Positions 27,442 through 36,318 of a stretch of 64,000 nucleotides of DNA are shown piece by piece. Both the position numbers and the translations under genes were made by a program. The first letter of the stretch is position 1. Every line of letters begins with the position of its first letter. The notes below the pieces were generated by a model. It was not told the DNA's origin and searched no databases. It saw only the letters and a list, made by a program, of their open reading frames with translations. The DNA comes from Rhodospirillaceae bacterium (GTDB lineage Bacteria; Pseudomonadota; Alphaproteobacteria; Kiloniellales; DSM-21159): assembly GCA_006969625.1 (NCBI GenBank), contig CP030885.1, forward strand, positions 3,049,430 to 3,113,429. The letters are read 5' to 3'.

Positions 27442-30400
27442 TTGCGCTATCGGCTCGGCCTCGACCTCGGGGCGAACTCGCTTGGATGGACGGTCCTCTT
27501 GCTCGGCCGGGAAGGGGCGCCGAACGGTCTCGTCGCCGCAGGCGTCCATCTCTTCACCGACGGCCGCGATCCCCAGACCAAGGAAACGCTGGCCGCCGAG
27601 CGGCGAGCCCACCGGGCAATGCGCCGGCGCCGCGACCGCTACCTGCGCCGTCGCTTGCGCCTGCTCGCCGCGCTGCGCCAAGCGGGGCTGATGCCGTCCG
27701 ACCCGGCGGCGGCGAAAGCGCTGGAGCGCGAAGACCCGCTCACTCTGCGCAAGGTCGGGCTGGAGCGCCGATTGACACCGCACGAATTGGGGCGCGCGCT
27801 GTTCCACCTGAACCAGCGGCGGGGCTTCAAGTCGAACCGGCAGACCGATCAGGACGACAAGGACGCCGGCCTGATCCAAAGGGGCGCGAGCGCCCTGGAG
27901 GCGGCCATGCGGGAGAGCGGCTGCCGCACGGTCGGGGAGTACCTCTACGTGCGCCGTTCGCGGGGCGAGTGGGTGCGCGCCCGGCCCACCGGCACGGGCA
28001 AGGAGCGGACCTATCCCTTCTATCCGCAGCGCCGGATGCTGGAGGCGGAGTTCCGCGCCCTCTGGGAGACCCAGGCGAAGCACCATCCGGAGCTATTGAG
28101 CGATGCGCTGCGCGAAGAGTTGTTTCGGATCGTGTTCCAGCAGCGCGCGCTGAAGCCCGTCGACCCAGGGCGATGCAGCCAGTTTCCGGACGAGAAGCGC
28201 GCACCCTGGGCGCAACCGCTGGCCCAGCGCTTCCGTTTGCTGCAGGAGCTGGCCAACCTGCGCGTCATCGATGCCGAGCAATGCGCCCGGCCCTTGACGC
28301 TTCGCGAGCGCGACCGCGTGCTCGCAGAGCTGACCGGCCAGGGCAAGGATCGCAAGCCGAAGGCCAAGATGGGCTTCGACCGGCTCCGCAAACTGCTGTC
28401 TCTGCCGCCGTACCCGGAGAGCCGCTTCAGCCTGGAGGACGAGCGGCGCCGCGAGCTGAAGGGCGACGAGGTCGGCACCGCCCTGGCGCGGCCGACGCAT
28501 CTCGGCCCGGCGGTCTGGGCAGGGCTGAAGGAGGAGCGCCGGGCCGCCTTGGTGACGGCGCTGCTGGAGACCGAGGACGAGGAAGAGTTGGTCGCCTGGC
28601 TGATGGCCGAGCACGCCCTGAGCGAGGAGCGTGCGCGCCACATCGCCCGAAAGTCCCCGCTGCCCGGGAGCCACTGCCGCTACTCCCTGAAGGCCCTGGC
28701 GCAACTGGTGACGATCCTCGAGCGCGAGGCGCGTCCCGACGAGATCTCCGGGCAGCCGCGACCGATCCGCTACGACGAGGCCACGCAGCTTGCCGGCTGG
28801 CACCACAGCGACCGGCGCACCGGCGAGATCCACGACCGGATGCCGTACTACGCAGCGGTACTGCCGACCGCTGTGGTCGACGCGCCGGCGACGGCGGAAC
28901 CCGAGGCGGTGCGGCACGGTTGGGTCGCCAACCCCACCGTGCACATCGCGCTCAACCAGCTTCGCAAGGTGGTGAACGCCCTGATCGCGCGCTACGGGCA
29001 CCCGCACGAGATCGTCGTCGAGCTCGGGCGCGAGCTCAAGCTCAACAAGGAGCAGCGCAAGCGGATCAACTCGGAGATCCAGGAGAACACACGCAGACGC
29101 GAGCGATGGCGCACGCGTCTGGCCCAGGAACTGGACATGGCCAAACCGCGCGGCGGCGACTTCCTGAAGATGCGGCTGTGGGAGGAGATGCCGCCGGAGC
29201 GGCGGATCTGCGTACTCTCCGGGCAGCAGATCTCGCTCGGCCAGCTCTTCTCCGACGAGATCGAGGTCGAGCACATCCTGCCCTACTCGCGCTCGCTCGA
29301 CGACGGCTTCATGAACAAGATGCTGTGCTTCCGGGATTGGAACCGCACGAAGGGCAACCGCACCCCCTACGAGGCCTTCGGCAGCACGGCGCAGTGGCCG
29401 GAGATCGCGCAGCGCATCCGGGTCCTCTCGAAGGCCAAGCAGGACCGCTTCCGCGCCGACGCCATCGCCGAGCCGGGGGAGTTCCTGGCCCGCCACCTGA
29501 ACGACACGCGCTACCTCAGCCGCCTGGCGACCCACTACCTGCGCACCGTCTGCCACCCGGACCGGGTCTGGTGCGTGCCCGGCCGCCTGACCGCCATGCT
29601 GCGCGCCCGGTGGGGGCTGAACGCCGTCCTCACCGACGCCAACTTCAAGGACCGGACCGACCAGCGGCACCACGCCATCGACGCCTTCGTCGTCGCCATG
29701 ACCGACCGCGGCCTGCTGAACCGGATTGCCCGGCTGGCGGGCCAGGCCGAGGAGGCGGGGTTGGACCGCCTGCTGGAGGAGCTGCCGCCGCCCTGGCCCG
29801 GCTTCTCGCTTTCGGACTTCCGAAGCCGTATCCGCAAGATCGTTGTCAGCTACCGGCCGAATCGCAGCCACGCAGGGTCGATGCACAACGACACCGCCTA
29901 CGGCCTGTGCGGCGAGCCCGACGCGAAGGGCCGGCGTCGGGTACGGCACCGCGTCCCGCTCGCCTCTCTGAAGAGCCGCAGCGAGGTCGAGGGCCTGTGC
30001 GATCCGGCCTTGCGCGCGCGCCTGCTGGCCTACCTCGACGCGCCCGAGCGCCGTGACGAGAAGCTCGCCGCCGTCCTCGAGGCCTTCGGCGCCGAGACGG
30101 GCGTCCGGCGCGTGCGCCTCTACGACAGCATGACGGTGATCCCGATCCTCGATCGCACGGGCCGCGCCTACAAGGGCTACAAGGGCGACAACAACTGGTG
30201 CTGGGTGATCTTCGAGACGCCGAGGGGCACCTGGAGCGGGCGCCCGATCAGCGTCTTCGAGGCCTACCGCGAAATGGCCGGCAAGCCCCCGGAGGCGCCG
30301 CCCGGCCCCGAGGTCATGCGGCTGTTCAAGGACGACCCCATCGCGATCGACGATCCGTCCGGCGACGCCAGGCGCCTCGTCCTGCGCGTGGTGAAGTTCA

Positions 30401-30612
30401 GCGGCAACGCCTTGGTGACCGCCGAGCATCACGAGGGCGGCAAGCTGCAACAAAGGAACGCCTCGGCCGACGACCCCTTCAAGTGGTTCGAGAAGTCTGC
30501 CGAGTGGTACCGGCAGCACAACATGCGCCAGGTGCGGGTCAGCCCGATCGGTCGCGTCCACGACTTCGGCCGCCCCCCGAGGCCTCGGGCGCGTCTGGAG
30601 GACCGGCGGTGA
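27442..30612 (+). CDS. cas9: Cas9 nuclease, compact type II-C
   Basis: 1056 residues from TTG at 27442. This start has GGGAGAAG five bases upstream and gives MRYRLGLDLGANSLGWTV; an ATG at 27367 would add 25 residues unlike Cas9 and would overlap the anti-repeat. RuvC-I Asp8; Arg-rich bridge helix about 52-78; RuvC-II IVVELGREL with Glu527; HNH with EVEHILPYSRSLDDGF and His611, NKGN-like TKGNRTPYEAF; RuvC-III HHAIDAFVVAM with His743 and Asp747. All catalytic residues are present. The C-terminal 250 residues are the PAM-interacting part. Length and absence of csn2/cas4 give subtype II-C. The stop overlaps the cas1 start (GTGA). Confidence 0.96.
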   Translation: MRYRLGLDLGANSLGWTVLLLGREGAPNGLVAAGVHLFTDGRDPQTKETLAAERRAHRAMRRRRDRYLRRRLRLLAALRQAGLMPSDPAAAKALEREDPLTLRKVGLERRLTPHELGRALFHLNQRRGFKSNRQTDQDDKDAGLIQRGASALEAAMRESGCRTVGEYLYVRRSRGEWVRARPTGTGKERTYPFYPQRRMLEAEFRALWETQAKHHPELLSDALREELFRIVFQQRALKPVDPGRCSQFPDEKRAPWAQPLAQRFRLLQELANLRVIDAEQCARPLTLRERDRVLAELTGQGKDRKPKAKMGFDRLRKLLSLPPYPESRFSLEDERRRELKGDEVGTALARPTHLGPAVWAGLKEERRAALVTALLETEDEEELVAWLMAEHALSEERARHIARKSPLPGSHCRYSLKALAQLVTILEREARPDEISGQPRPIRYDEATQLAGWHHSDRRTGEIHDRMPYYAAVLPTAVVDAPATAEPEAVRHGWVANPTVHIALNQLRKVVNALIARYGHPHEIVVELGRELKLNKEQRKRINSEIQENTRRRERWRTRLAQELDMAKPRGGDFLKMRLWEEMPPERRICVLSGQQISLGQLFSDEIEVEHILPYSRSLDDGFMNKMLCFRDWNRTKGNRTPYEAFGSTAQWPEIAQRIRVLSKAKQDRFRADAIAEPGEFLARHLNDTRYLSRLATHYLRTVCHPDRVWCVPGRLTAMLRARWGLNAVLTDANFKDRTDQRHHAIDAFVVAMTDRGLLNRIARLAGQAEEAGLDRLLEELPPPWPGFSLSDFRSRIRKIVVSYRPNRSHAGSMHNDTAYGLCGEPDAKGRRRVRHRVPLASLKSRSEVEGLCDPALRARLLAYLDAPERRDEKLAAVLEAFGAETGVRRVRLYDSMTVIPILDRTGRAYKGYKGDNNWCWVIFETPRGTWSGRPISVFEAYREMAGKPPEAPPGPEVMRLFKDDPIAIDDPSGDARRLVLRVVKFSGNALVTAEHHEGGKLQQRNASADDPFKWFEKSAEWYRQHNMRQVRVSPIGRVHDFGRPPRPRARLEDRR

Positions 30613-31589
30613 CGGTCGGCCGCGTGGTCGAAGTGCAGCAGGACGGGCGCCACCTCGCATTGCACCGCGGCTTTCTGGTGGTCAAGGACGGCGGCACCGA
30701 ACTGGGGCGCATCGCGCTCGACCAGATCGCCGCCGTGGTCGGCAACGCGCACGGCCTGACCTGGTCTAGCAACCTGGCCCTAGCCCTGGCCGAGCGCGGC
30801 ATCCCCCTGGTGCTGTGCGGCACGAACCACACGCCGGCCGCCGTCGTCTGGCCGCTGGACAGCCACCATGCGCAGGCCGGGCGTGTCCGCGCCCAGGTCG
30901 AGGCGGGCAAGCCGCTGGTCAAGCGCCTTTGGCGCGACATCGTCCGGCTCAAGCTGCGCGGCCAGGCAGACGCGCTGGAACTCGCCGGCGCCGGCGGCGG
31001 CCCCGCCCTGCGCAGCCTGGCCGGCCGCGTGCGCTCGGGCGACCCAGATAACCTGGAGGCGCAGGCTGCGCGCCGCTACTGGCCGGCCCTGTTCGGCCCA
31101 GCCTTCCGCCGCGACCGCGCTGCCGGCGGCGTGAACGGCATGCTCAACTACGGCTACGCGATCCTGCGGTCGGGCGTCGCGCGCGCCGTCATGGCGGCCG
31201 GCCTGCACCCCTCGATCGGGCTGCACCACAGCAACCGCTACAATCCCATGTGCCTGGTCGACGACCTGCTGGAGCCCTTCCGGCCGCTGGCGGACCTGGC
31301 GGTGCATGGCCTGGCGGCGCGCGGCGTGCAAGAGGTCGACGGCGAGGTCAAGCGCACCCTCGCCGCGCTGATGGTGGCCGATGTCCGGACCGAGGCCGGC
31401 GTCAGCCCGCTGATGACGGTGCAGCAGCGCTTCGGCCAGTCGCTCGCGGCCTGCCTCGAAGGCGACGCCAGGGGCCTGACGCTGCCTGGGCTGATCGATC
31501 CCGGCCAGCCCTTGTTCGCCGCCGCGCGGCGCGCGCAATGCGGCGACGCGGACGATCCCGAGCCCGAAACGCGGACTCCCCCATGCTGA
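30609..31589 (+). CDS. cas1: Cas1 integrase
   Basis: 326 residues from GTG at 30609, overlapping the cas9 stop. Longer frames upstream are shadows of cas9. Catalytic residues in the type II pattern are Glu150 (DPDNLEAQAARRYW), His206 (IGLHHSNRYN) and Glu222 (LVDDLLEPFRP). It inserts new spacers together with Cas2. A C-terminal stretch with QQRFGQSLAACLEGDARGL is followed by an acidic tail. It overlaps cas2 by seven bases. The gene appears intact. Confidence 0.95.
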   Translation: MTVGRVVEVQQDGRHLALHRGFLVVKDGGTELGRIALDQIAAVVGNAHGLTWSSNLALALAERGIPLVLCGTNHTPAAVVWPLDSHHAQAGRVRAQVEAGKPLVKRLWRDIVRLKLRGQADALELAGAGGGPALRSLAGRVRSGDPDNLEAQAARRYWPALFGPAFRRDRAAGGVNGMLNYGYAILRSGVARAVMAAGLHPSIGLHHSNRYNPMCLVDDLLEPFRPLADLAVHGLAARGVQEVDGEVKRTLAALMVADVRTEAGVSPLMTVQQRFGQSLAACLEGDARGLTLPGLIDPGQPLFAAARRAQCGDADDPEPETRTPPC

Positions 31590-31906
31590 GCGGTTATCGA
31601 CTGATGTGGATGCTGGTGATGTTCGACCTTCCGGTGATGACGGAGGGTCAGCGCAAGTCCGCGACGAAGTTCCGACAGTTCCTGCTCGACCAGGGCTTCG
31701 AGATGGCCCAGTACTCCGTCTACATGCGATACTGCGCCGGCAAGGAGCAGGTGGAAGCACAGGTCCGGAGCATCCGGCGCAACCTGCCGCGGCACGGACA
31801 GATCTCGATCCTCAGCTTCACGGACAAGCAGTATGAGCAGATGGTCCACTTCGACGGCGCCGCCGCGCATCGCCGGAAAATGCCGGATCAGCTCGCCCTG
31901 TTCTGA
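31583..31906 (+). CDS. cas2: Cas2
   Basis: 107 residues from ATG 31583, overlapping the end of cas1. It shows the ferredoxin-like Cas2 fold: MLVMFDLPV with the conserved Asp15, FRQFLLDQGFEMAQYSVYMRYC and GQISILSFTDKQYEQM. The Cas2 dimer bridges two Cas1 dimers in the adaptation complex. The array begins 72 bases after its stop. Confidence 0.95.
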   Translation: MLSGYRLMWMLVMFDLPVMTEGQRKSATKFRQFLLDQGFEMAQYSVYMRYCAGKEQVEAQVRSIRRNLPRHGQISILSFTDKQYEQMVHFDGAAAHRRKMPDQLALF

Positions 31907-31913
31907 CCGTCGC

Positions 31914-31929
31914 CGCCGAACCTTCGGCG
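31914..31929 (+). terminator. Short hairpin after cas2
   Basis: CGCCGAA (31914-31920) pairs with TTCGGCG (31923-31929), eight bases past the cas2 stop. It has no T-tract and may act together with the larger inverted repeat beside it. Confidence 0.35.
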
Positions 31930-31931
31930 AA

Positions 31932-31978
31932 CGGAGCCGCCAAAAGCGCCGTCAATTCAACGGGCTATGGCGGCTCCG
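31932..31978. terminator. Inverted repeat abutting the CRISPR array
   Basis: CGGAGCCGCC (31932-31941) is perfectly complementary to GGCGGCTCCG (31969-31978), and the second arm ends at the base before the first repeat. It could end the cas transcript, end leftward crRNA transcription, or mark the array edge for integration. The 27-base loop contains CAAAAGC and CAATTCAAC. Confidence 0.5.
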
Positions 31979-33531
31979 AGTTTAGCCACTGAGGAATTGC
32001 GGTCCAGCGGCAACATGGGCTCGACTGGCAAGGCGTTCTTTGTTAGTTTAGCCACTGAGGAATTGCGGTCCAGCGGCAACATGATCACGCGGCCGGCGCC
32101 AGGGATGGTCAGTTTAGCCACTGAGGAATTGCGGTCCAGCGGCAACCGGCTACGGCTATGCCGCCATCCGTACCGCGAGTTTAGCCACTGAGGAATTGCG
32201 GTCCAGCGGCAACGCGAGGCGATCCGCTGCCGACGCGTGGATGAGTTTAGCCACTGAGGAATTGCGGTCCAGCGGCAACTGATCCGGCTGTCCTCGTGGA
32301 AGGCCGCCCGGAGTTTAGCCACTGAGGAATTGCGGTCCAGCGGCAACGGAAGGCCGCAGACTACGCCGAACGGCTGAAGTTTAGCCACTGAGGAATTGCG
32401 GTCCAGCGGCAACGTGCAACAGGCAATAGCTCTCGACCGGGATAGTTTAGCCACTGAGGAATTGCGGTCCAGCGGCAACCGGCGACGCTATGGATACGGT
32501 CGGCAAGGCGAGTTTAGCCACTGAGGAATTGCGGTCCAGCGGCAACTGCACGTCCACGTTCTTGAACGCGCCAGTCAGTTTAGCCACTGAGGAATTGCGG
32601 TCCAGCGGCAACGACCTGCTTGGCCTTGCCCTCGCTCACGCCAGTTTAGCCACTGAGGAATTGCGGTCCAGCGGCAACGAGATCGGCGCGCTGCCGACCG
32701 GGCGCGGCAGTTTAGCCACTGAGGAATTGCGGTCCAGCGGCAACTACGCCGGCGAGCTGGTCTGGAACCGCGTGAGTTTAGCCACTGAGGAATTGCGGTC
32801 CAGCGGCAACCAGACCTTGCGGATGACGCCGAGGGCGGCGAGTTTAGCCACTGAGGAATTGCGGTCCAGCGGCAACTAGATCGCGACCGGGTGCGTGTGC
32901 GCAATCAGTTTAGCCACTGAGGAATTGCGGTCCAGCGGCAACGCAGGAGGCGAAGAACGAGTACGTCGACCTAGTTTAGCCACTGAGGAATTGCGGTCCA
33001 GCGGCAACAACTTTGCGACGATCGACTCGGCGACCAGGAGTTTAGCCACTGAGGAATTGCGGTCCAGCGGCAACCAAGGCGACGGCCGACAACACGGGCG
33101 CGGCAGTTTAGCCACTGAGGAATTGCGGTCCAGCGGCAACGGCAAGCACGTCGTCTCGACCTTCACCGCCAGTTTAGCCGCTGAGGAATTGCGGTCCAGC
33201 GGCAACATCGGAACCAGGGTCTTCACGCTGGCGAGCAGTTTAGCCACTGAGGAATTGCGGTCCAGCGGCAACGGCGAAGGCCGGGTCAGCTCTTCCAGGA
33301 TCAGTTTAGCCACTGAGGAATTGCGGTCCAGCGGCAACCGGCCAGGCGCGCTTCGAGAACCGCACGCTAGTTTAGCCACTGAGGAATTGCGGTCCAGCGG
33401 CAACCCCGGTCGTCGGGTCCTTCACCATGCGCACAGTTTAGCCACTGAGGAATTGCGGTCCAGCGGCAACCAGTTCCTTCATGGCGGTGCGGATGTCGCA
33501 GTTTAGCCACTGAGGAATTGCGGTCCAGCGG
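31979..33531 (-). CRISPR. CRISPR array, 24 repeats and 23 spacers
   Basis: The 36-base repeat reads AGTTTAGCCACTGAGG then AATTGCGGTCCAGCGGCAAC on the plus strand. Repeats begin at 31979, 32045, 32111, 32178, 32244, 32312, 32378, 32444, 32511, 32577, 32643, 32709, 32775, 32841, 32907, 32973, 33039, 33105, 33171, 33237, 33303, 33369, 33435 and 33500. Spacers are 30 bases except 31 (third, eighth), 32 (fifth) and 29 (last). Repeat 19 has one change (A to G at its tenth base). Repeat 24 lacks its last four bases (CAAC). Pairing with the tracrRNA shows the crRNAs are made from the minus strand, starting GTTGCC, so the array is transcribed towards cas2. The repeat 3' end (GCTAAACT) resembles the -10 element found in repeats of some II-C systems. 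Confidence 0.98.
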
Positions 33532-33540
33532 TCAGACGAA

Positions 33541-33570
33541 ACGCGGGAGCCGCGTCGGCGGCTCCCGCGT
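33541..33570. terminator. Strong hairpin between CRISPR array and rpsD
   Basis: A 13-bp perfect stem (33541-33553 with 33558-33570, loop GTCG) lies nine bases beyond the last repeat and 44 bases beyond the rpsD stop. It probably ends the rpsD transcript and shields the array. Its arm shares GGAGCCGC with the inverted repeat at the other end of the array. Confidence 0.65.
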
Positions 33571-33614
33571 TCGCTTCCTCTGCCGAAACGCCGCGCCGCT
33601 CGGCGCGGAGCGGA

Positions 33615-34229
33615 TCAGCGCGAGTAGAACTCGATGACCAGCTTCGGCTCCATCTGCACCGGGTAGGGCACGTCGGTCAGCTTGGGGCCGCGCACGAAGC
33701 GCGCGCTCATCTTCTGGTGGTCGACCTCGACGTAGTCGGGGATGTCGCGCTCGGCCGAGGCGGTGGCCTCCAGCACGATGGGGATCTCGCGCGACTTCTC
33801 GCGCACCTCGACCACGTCGCCGTCGCGCAGGCGATAGCTCGGGATGGTCACGCGCTGGCCGTTGACGGCGATGTGGCCGTGGTTGACGAACTGGCGGGCG
33901 GCGAAGACGGTCGGCACGAACTTGGCGCGGTAGACCACGGCGTCCAGGCGGCGCTCCAGCAGCTCGATCAGGTTCTCGCCGGTGTCGCCCTTGCGGCGGG
34001 TGGCTTCCCCGAAGTAGCGGCGGAACTGCTTCTCGCCGATGTTGCCGTAGTAGCCCTTCAGCTTCTGCTTGGCGAAGAGCTGGATGCCGAAGTCGGTCGG
34101 CTTCTTGCGGCGCTGACCGTGCTGGCCCGGGCCGTACTCGCGGCGATTGACCGGCGACTTCGGCCGGCCCCAGAGGTTTTCGCCCAGGCGGCGGTTGATC
34201 TTGTACTTGGACTGCAGGCGCTTGCCCAT
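33615..34229 (-). CDS. rpsD: 30S ribosomal protein S4
   Basis: 204 residues from ATG 34229 ([21 protein letters not shown]), which is the usual S4 start; the frame extends upstream without coding sense. The S4 domain [27 protein letters not shown] is present in pieces, followed by [10 protein letters not shown] and VIEFYSR at the C-terminus. S4 binds 16S rRNA early in small-subunit assembly. It stands alone, outside an S13-S11-alpha operon, as is common in alphaproteobacteria. Confidence 0.98.
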   Translation of the reverse strand: MGKRLQSKYKINRRLGENLWGRPKSPVNRREYGPGQHGQRRKKPTDFGIQLFAKQKLKGYYGNIGEKQFRRYFGEATRRKGDTGENLIELLERRLDAVVYRAKFVPTVFAARQFVNHGHIAVNGQRVTIPSYRLRDGDVVEVREKSREIPIVLEATASAERDIPDYVEVDHQKMSARFVRGPKLTDVPYPVQMEPKLVIEFYSR

Positions 34230-34361
34230 GGTGTCAGGCTCCGTTGGTTCGGGTCGTCTTGTCCCGGTAGTCCCGCGAAAGCGCCACAACGGCGCTCCGC
34301 AGGCGGGGCGCGGCCTTCTACGCCGAGGCCGGCCCGCATTCCCGGGAAGGAAAGGCGCGTG

Positions 34362-34389
34362 GTTATAGCCATTCGCGCGCCGCTGTCAA
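34362..34389 (-). promoter_or_regulatory. rpsD promoter
   Basis: On the minus strand, a perfect TTGACA (34389-34384) and TATAAC (34367-34362) are 16 bases apart. It lies about 135 bases upstream of the rpsD ATG, leaving an untranslated leader of roughly 125 bases that could carry S4 autoregulation. Confidence 0.75.
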
Positions 34390-34450
34390 ATGCGCCGCAG
34401 GAGGGCTAGGATCAAGTCCTTCCGTGTGTTTCCTTTCCCGGACGGATGCC

Positions 34451-35326
34451 ATGCCCAGCCACTTGACCGACGCGCAGCGTCGCAGCTTCGCCGAGCGCGG
34501 CTATGCGATCGCGCAAGGCGGGATCTCGCCGCAGACCCTGGCCGACCTGCGCGGGCAGCTCGACGCCTGGATCGAGGAGAGCCGCGGCCACGCCCGGAAC
34601 TACGGCGAGACGGAGATCGGCAAGAAGCGCTTCGACCTGGAGGAGGGGCACAGCGCCGAGGCGCCGCGCCTGCGCCGGGTGATGAACCCCTGCGACGTCT
34701 CCGAAGTCTACGAGTCGGCGATCCGCAACGCGCCCTTCGTCGACATGGTGGCCGACCTGATCGGCCCGAACGTGAAGTTCCACCACTGCAAGCTCAACAT
34801 CAAGCTGCCGGGCATGGCGACGCGGGTCGACTACCACAGCGACCATGCTTTCGAGCCGCACACCAACACCGACATGGTGACCGTGCTGCTGCTGCTCGAC
34901 GACATGAGCGAGGCGAACGGCTGCCTGCGCATCGTCCCCGGCAGCCATCGCCGGTTCTACGACCACTTCCGCGACGGCGAATTCGTCGGCGCCATCGACC
35001 CGGCGCTGGCCGAGGAGCTGGCGCCGCACGCGGCGCCGGTCGAGGGCAAGGCCGGCGATGTCTGCCTGATGCATTCGATGGCGCTGCATGGCTCCGGCCC
35101 CAATCTCGGGACCGCCCCACGCCGCCTGCTGATCGCGGAATACCTGGCCGCCGACGCCTGGCCGCTGACCCGCAGCAACGTCAAGTCGCGCTTCACCGGC
35201 GAGATCGTGCGCGGCAGCCCGAGCGAGACCTGCCGGCTGGAGGCCGGCGTCTTCAAGCTGCCGCCCTACTACGAAGAGGATTCCTTCTTCTCCGTCCAGG
35301 GCCAGAAGACGGCGGCCGCGCAGTAG
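34451..35326 (+). CDS. Phytanoyl-CoA dioxygenase (PhyH) family protein
   Basis: 291 residues from ATG 34451. The Fe(II)/2-oxoglutarate facial triad is visible as DYHSDHAFEPH (His-x-Asp) and the distal His in MALHGSGPNLG, followed by an Arg-rich PRRLLIAEY that would hold 2-oxoglutarate. Such enzymes hydroxylate small substrates; which one is not evident. An EamA-type exporter gene follows eight bases after the stop, so the two may handle one compound. Confidence 0.88.
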   Translation: MPSHLTDAQRRSFAERGYAIAQGGISPQTLADLRGQLDAWIEESRGHARNYGETEIGKKRFDLEEGHSAEAPRLRRVMNPCDVSEVYESAIRNAPFVDMVADLIGPNVKFHHCKLNIKLPGMATRVDYHSDHAFEPHTNTDMVTVLLLLDDMSEANGCLRIVPGSHRRFYDHFRDGEFVGAIDPALAEELAPHAAPVEGKAGDVCLMHSMALHGSGPNLGTAPRRLLIAEYLAADAWPLTRSNVKSRFTGEIVRGSPSETCRLEAGVFKLPPYYEEDSFFSVQGQKTAAAQ

Positions 35327-35333
35327 CGCCCGG

Positions 35334-36311
35334 ATGAGCGGAGGCGGCGGCGCAAGCACACACCTGAAGGGCATGGCCATCGCCGCGCTGGGGGTGCTGG
35401 TTCTCTCGCCGGACACCCTGCTGCTGCGGGTCATCGAAGCCGACGCCTACACCATCGCCTTCTGGCGCAACCTGCTGGTCGGCACCAACGTCCTGGTGCT
35501 CTACGCGGTCTCCGAGGGGCGTGGCTGGTTCGCCAGGCTGCGCCACTTCGGCTGGGCCGGCGCGCTGGCGGCGCTGCTGTTCTCGATCAACCAGATCGGC
35601 TTCGTTTTCGCCGTCGCCAACACCGGCGTCGCCAACGTGCTGCTGATCGTCGCCACCGCGCCGCTGTTCGCCGCCCTCTTTTCCCGCCTGTTCCTGGGCG
35701 AGGCCACCGCACTGCGCACCTGGCTGGCGATCGCCGGCGCGGCGGCCGGCATGGCGCTGATCTTCGCCGGGGAGGCCGGGCTGTTCGGCGCCGGCGCCGG
35801 CGCCACGGTCGGGCCGGACCCGCTGTTCGGCAATCTCTGCGCGCTGGCGGTCGCGGTCTGCCTGGGCGGCGCCTTCACGGTGGTGCGCCACCGGCGCGAA
35901 GTCACCTCCCTGCCCTCCATGGTCGTCGCCGGCTACCTCTCCGCGCTGATCATGGTCTGGTTCGCCGAGCCCTTTGCCATGGACCCGGTCAGCTTCGGCT
36001 GGCAGGTGACGATGGGCCTGGTGGTCGCCTGCGCCTTCGCGCTGATCACCACGGCGCCGCGCTTCGCGCCCTCGCCGGTGGTCAGCCTGATGCTCTTGCT
36101 GGAGGCTGTGCTCGGCCCGCTGCTGGTCTGGGCCGTGCTCGCCGAGTTGCCCAGCCGCTGGGCGCTGATCGGCGGGGCGCTGGTGATGGCCGCCCTGTTG
36201 GGCCACGGTCTGGCCGAGCTGCTGGCCTGGCGGCGCGCCCGGCGCCGCACGCTCTTGCGCCCGACGCCCGGATCGGCAAACTCGCGAATCGGATACGAGC
36301 CCGGGGAGTGA
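35334..36311 (+). CDS. EamA/DMT-family transporter
   Basis: 325 residues with about ten hydrophobic segments in two repeated EamA halves: AIAALGVLVLSPDTLLLRVIEAD near the start, ANTGVANVLLIVATAPLFAALFSRLFLGE at the end of the first half, and ISTAPRFAPSPVVSLMLLLEAVLGPLLVW-like text in the second. These inner-membrane proteins export metabolites. It is tightly linked to the PhyH-like gene upstream and the DUF1989 gene downstream. Confidence 0.88.
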   Translation: MSGGGGASTHLKGMAIAALGVLVLSPDTLLLRVIEADAYTIAFWRNLLVGTNVLVLYAVSEGRGWFARLRHFGWAGALAALLFSINQIGFVFAVANTGVANVLLIVATAPLFAALFSRLFLGEATALRTWLAIAGAAAGMALIFAGEAGLFGAGAGATVGPDPLFGNLCALAVAVCLGGAFTVVRHRREVTSLPSMVVAGYLSALIMVWFAEPFAMDPVSFGWQVTMGLVVACAFALITTAPRFAPSPVVSLMLLLEAVLGPLLVWAVLAELPSRWALIGGALVMAALLGHGLAELLAWRRARRRTLLRPTPGSANSRIGYEPGE

Positions 36312-36318
36312 CGCGACC

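Noticed and set aside
31967..33506. Open frames across 31967-33506 on both strands encoding repeated peptides such as SLATEELRSSGN
   Set aside because: They are translations of the CRISPR repeat; spacer and repeat lengths happen to sum to a multiple of three for most units.
31979..33531. Self-targeting spacers matching this window
   Set aside because: None was noticed, but the comparison was by eye and incomplete, so no claim is made.
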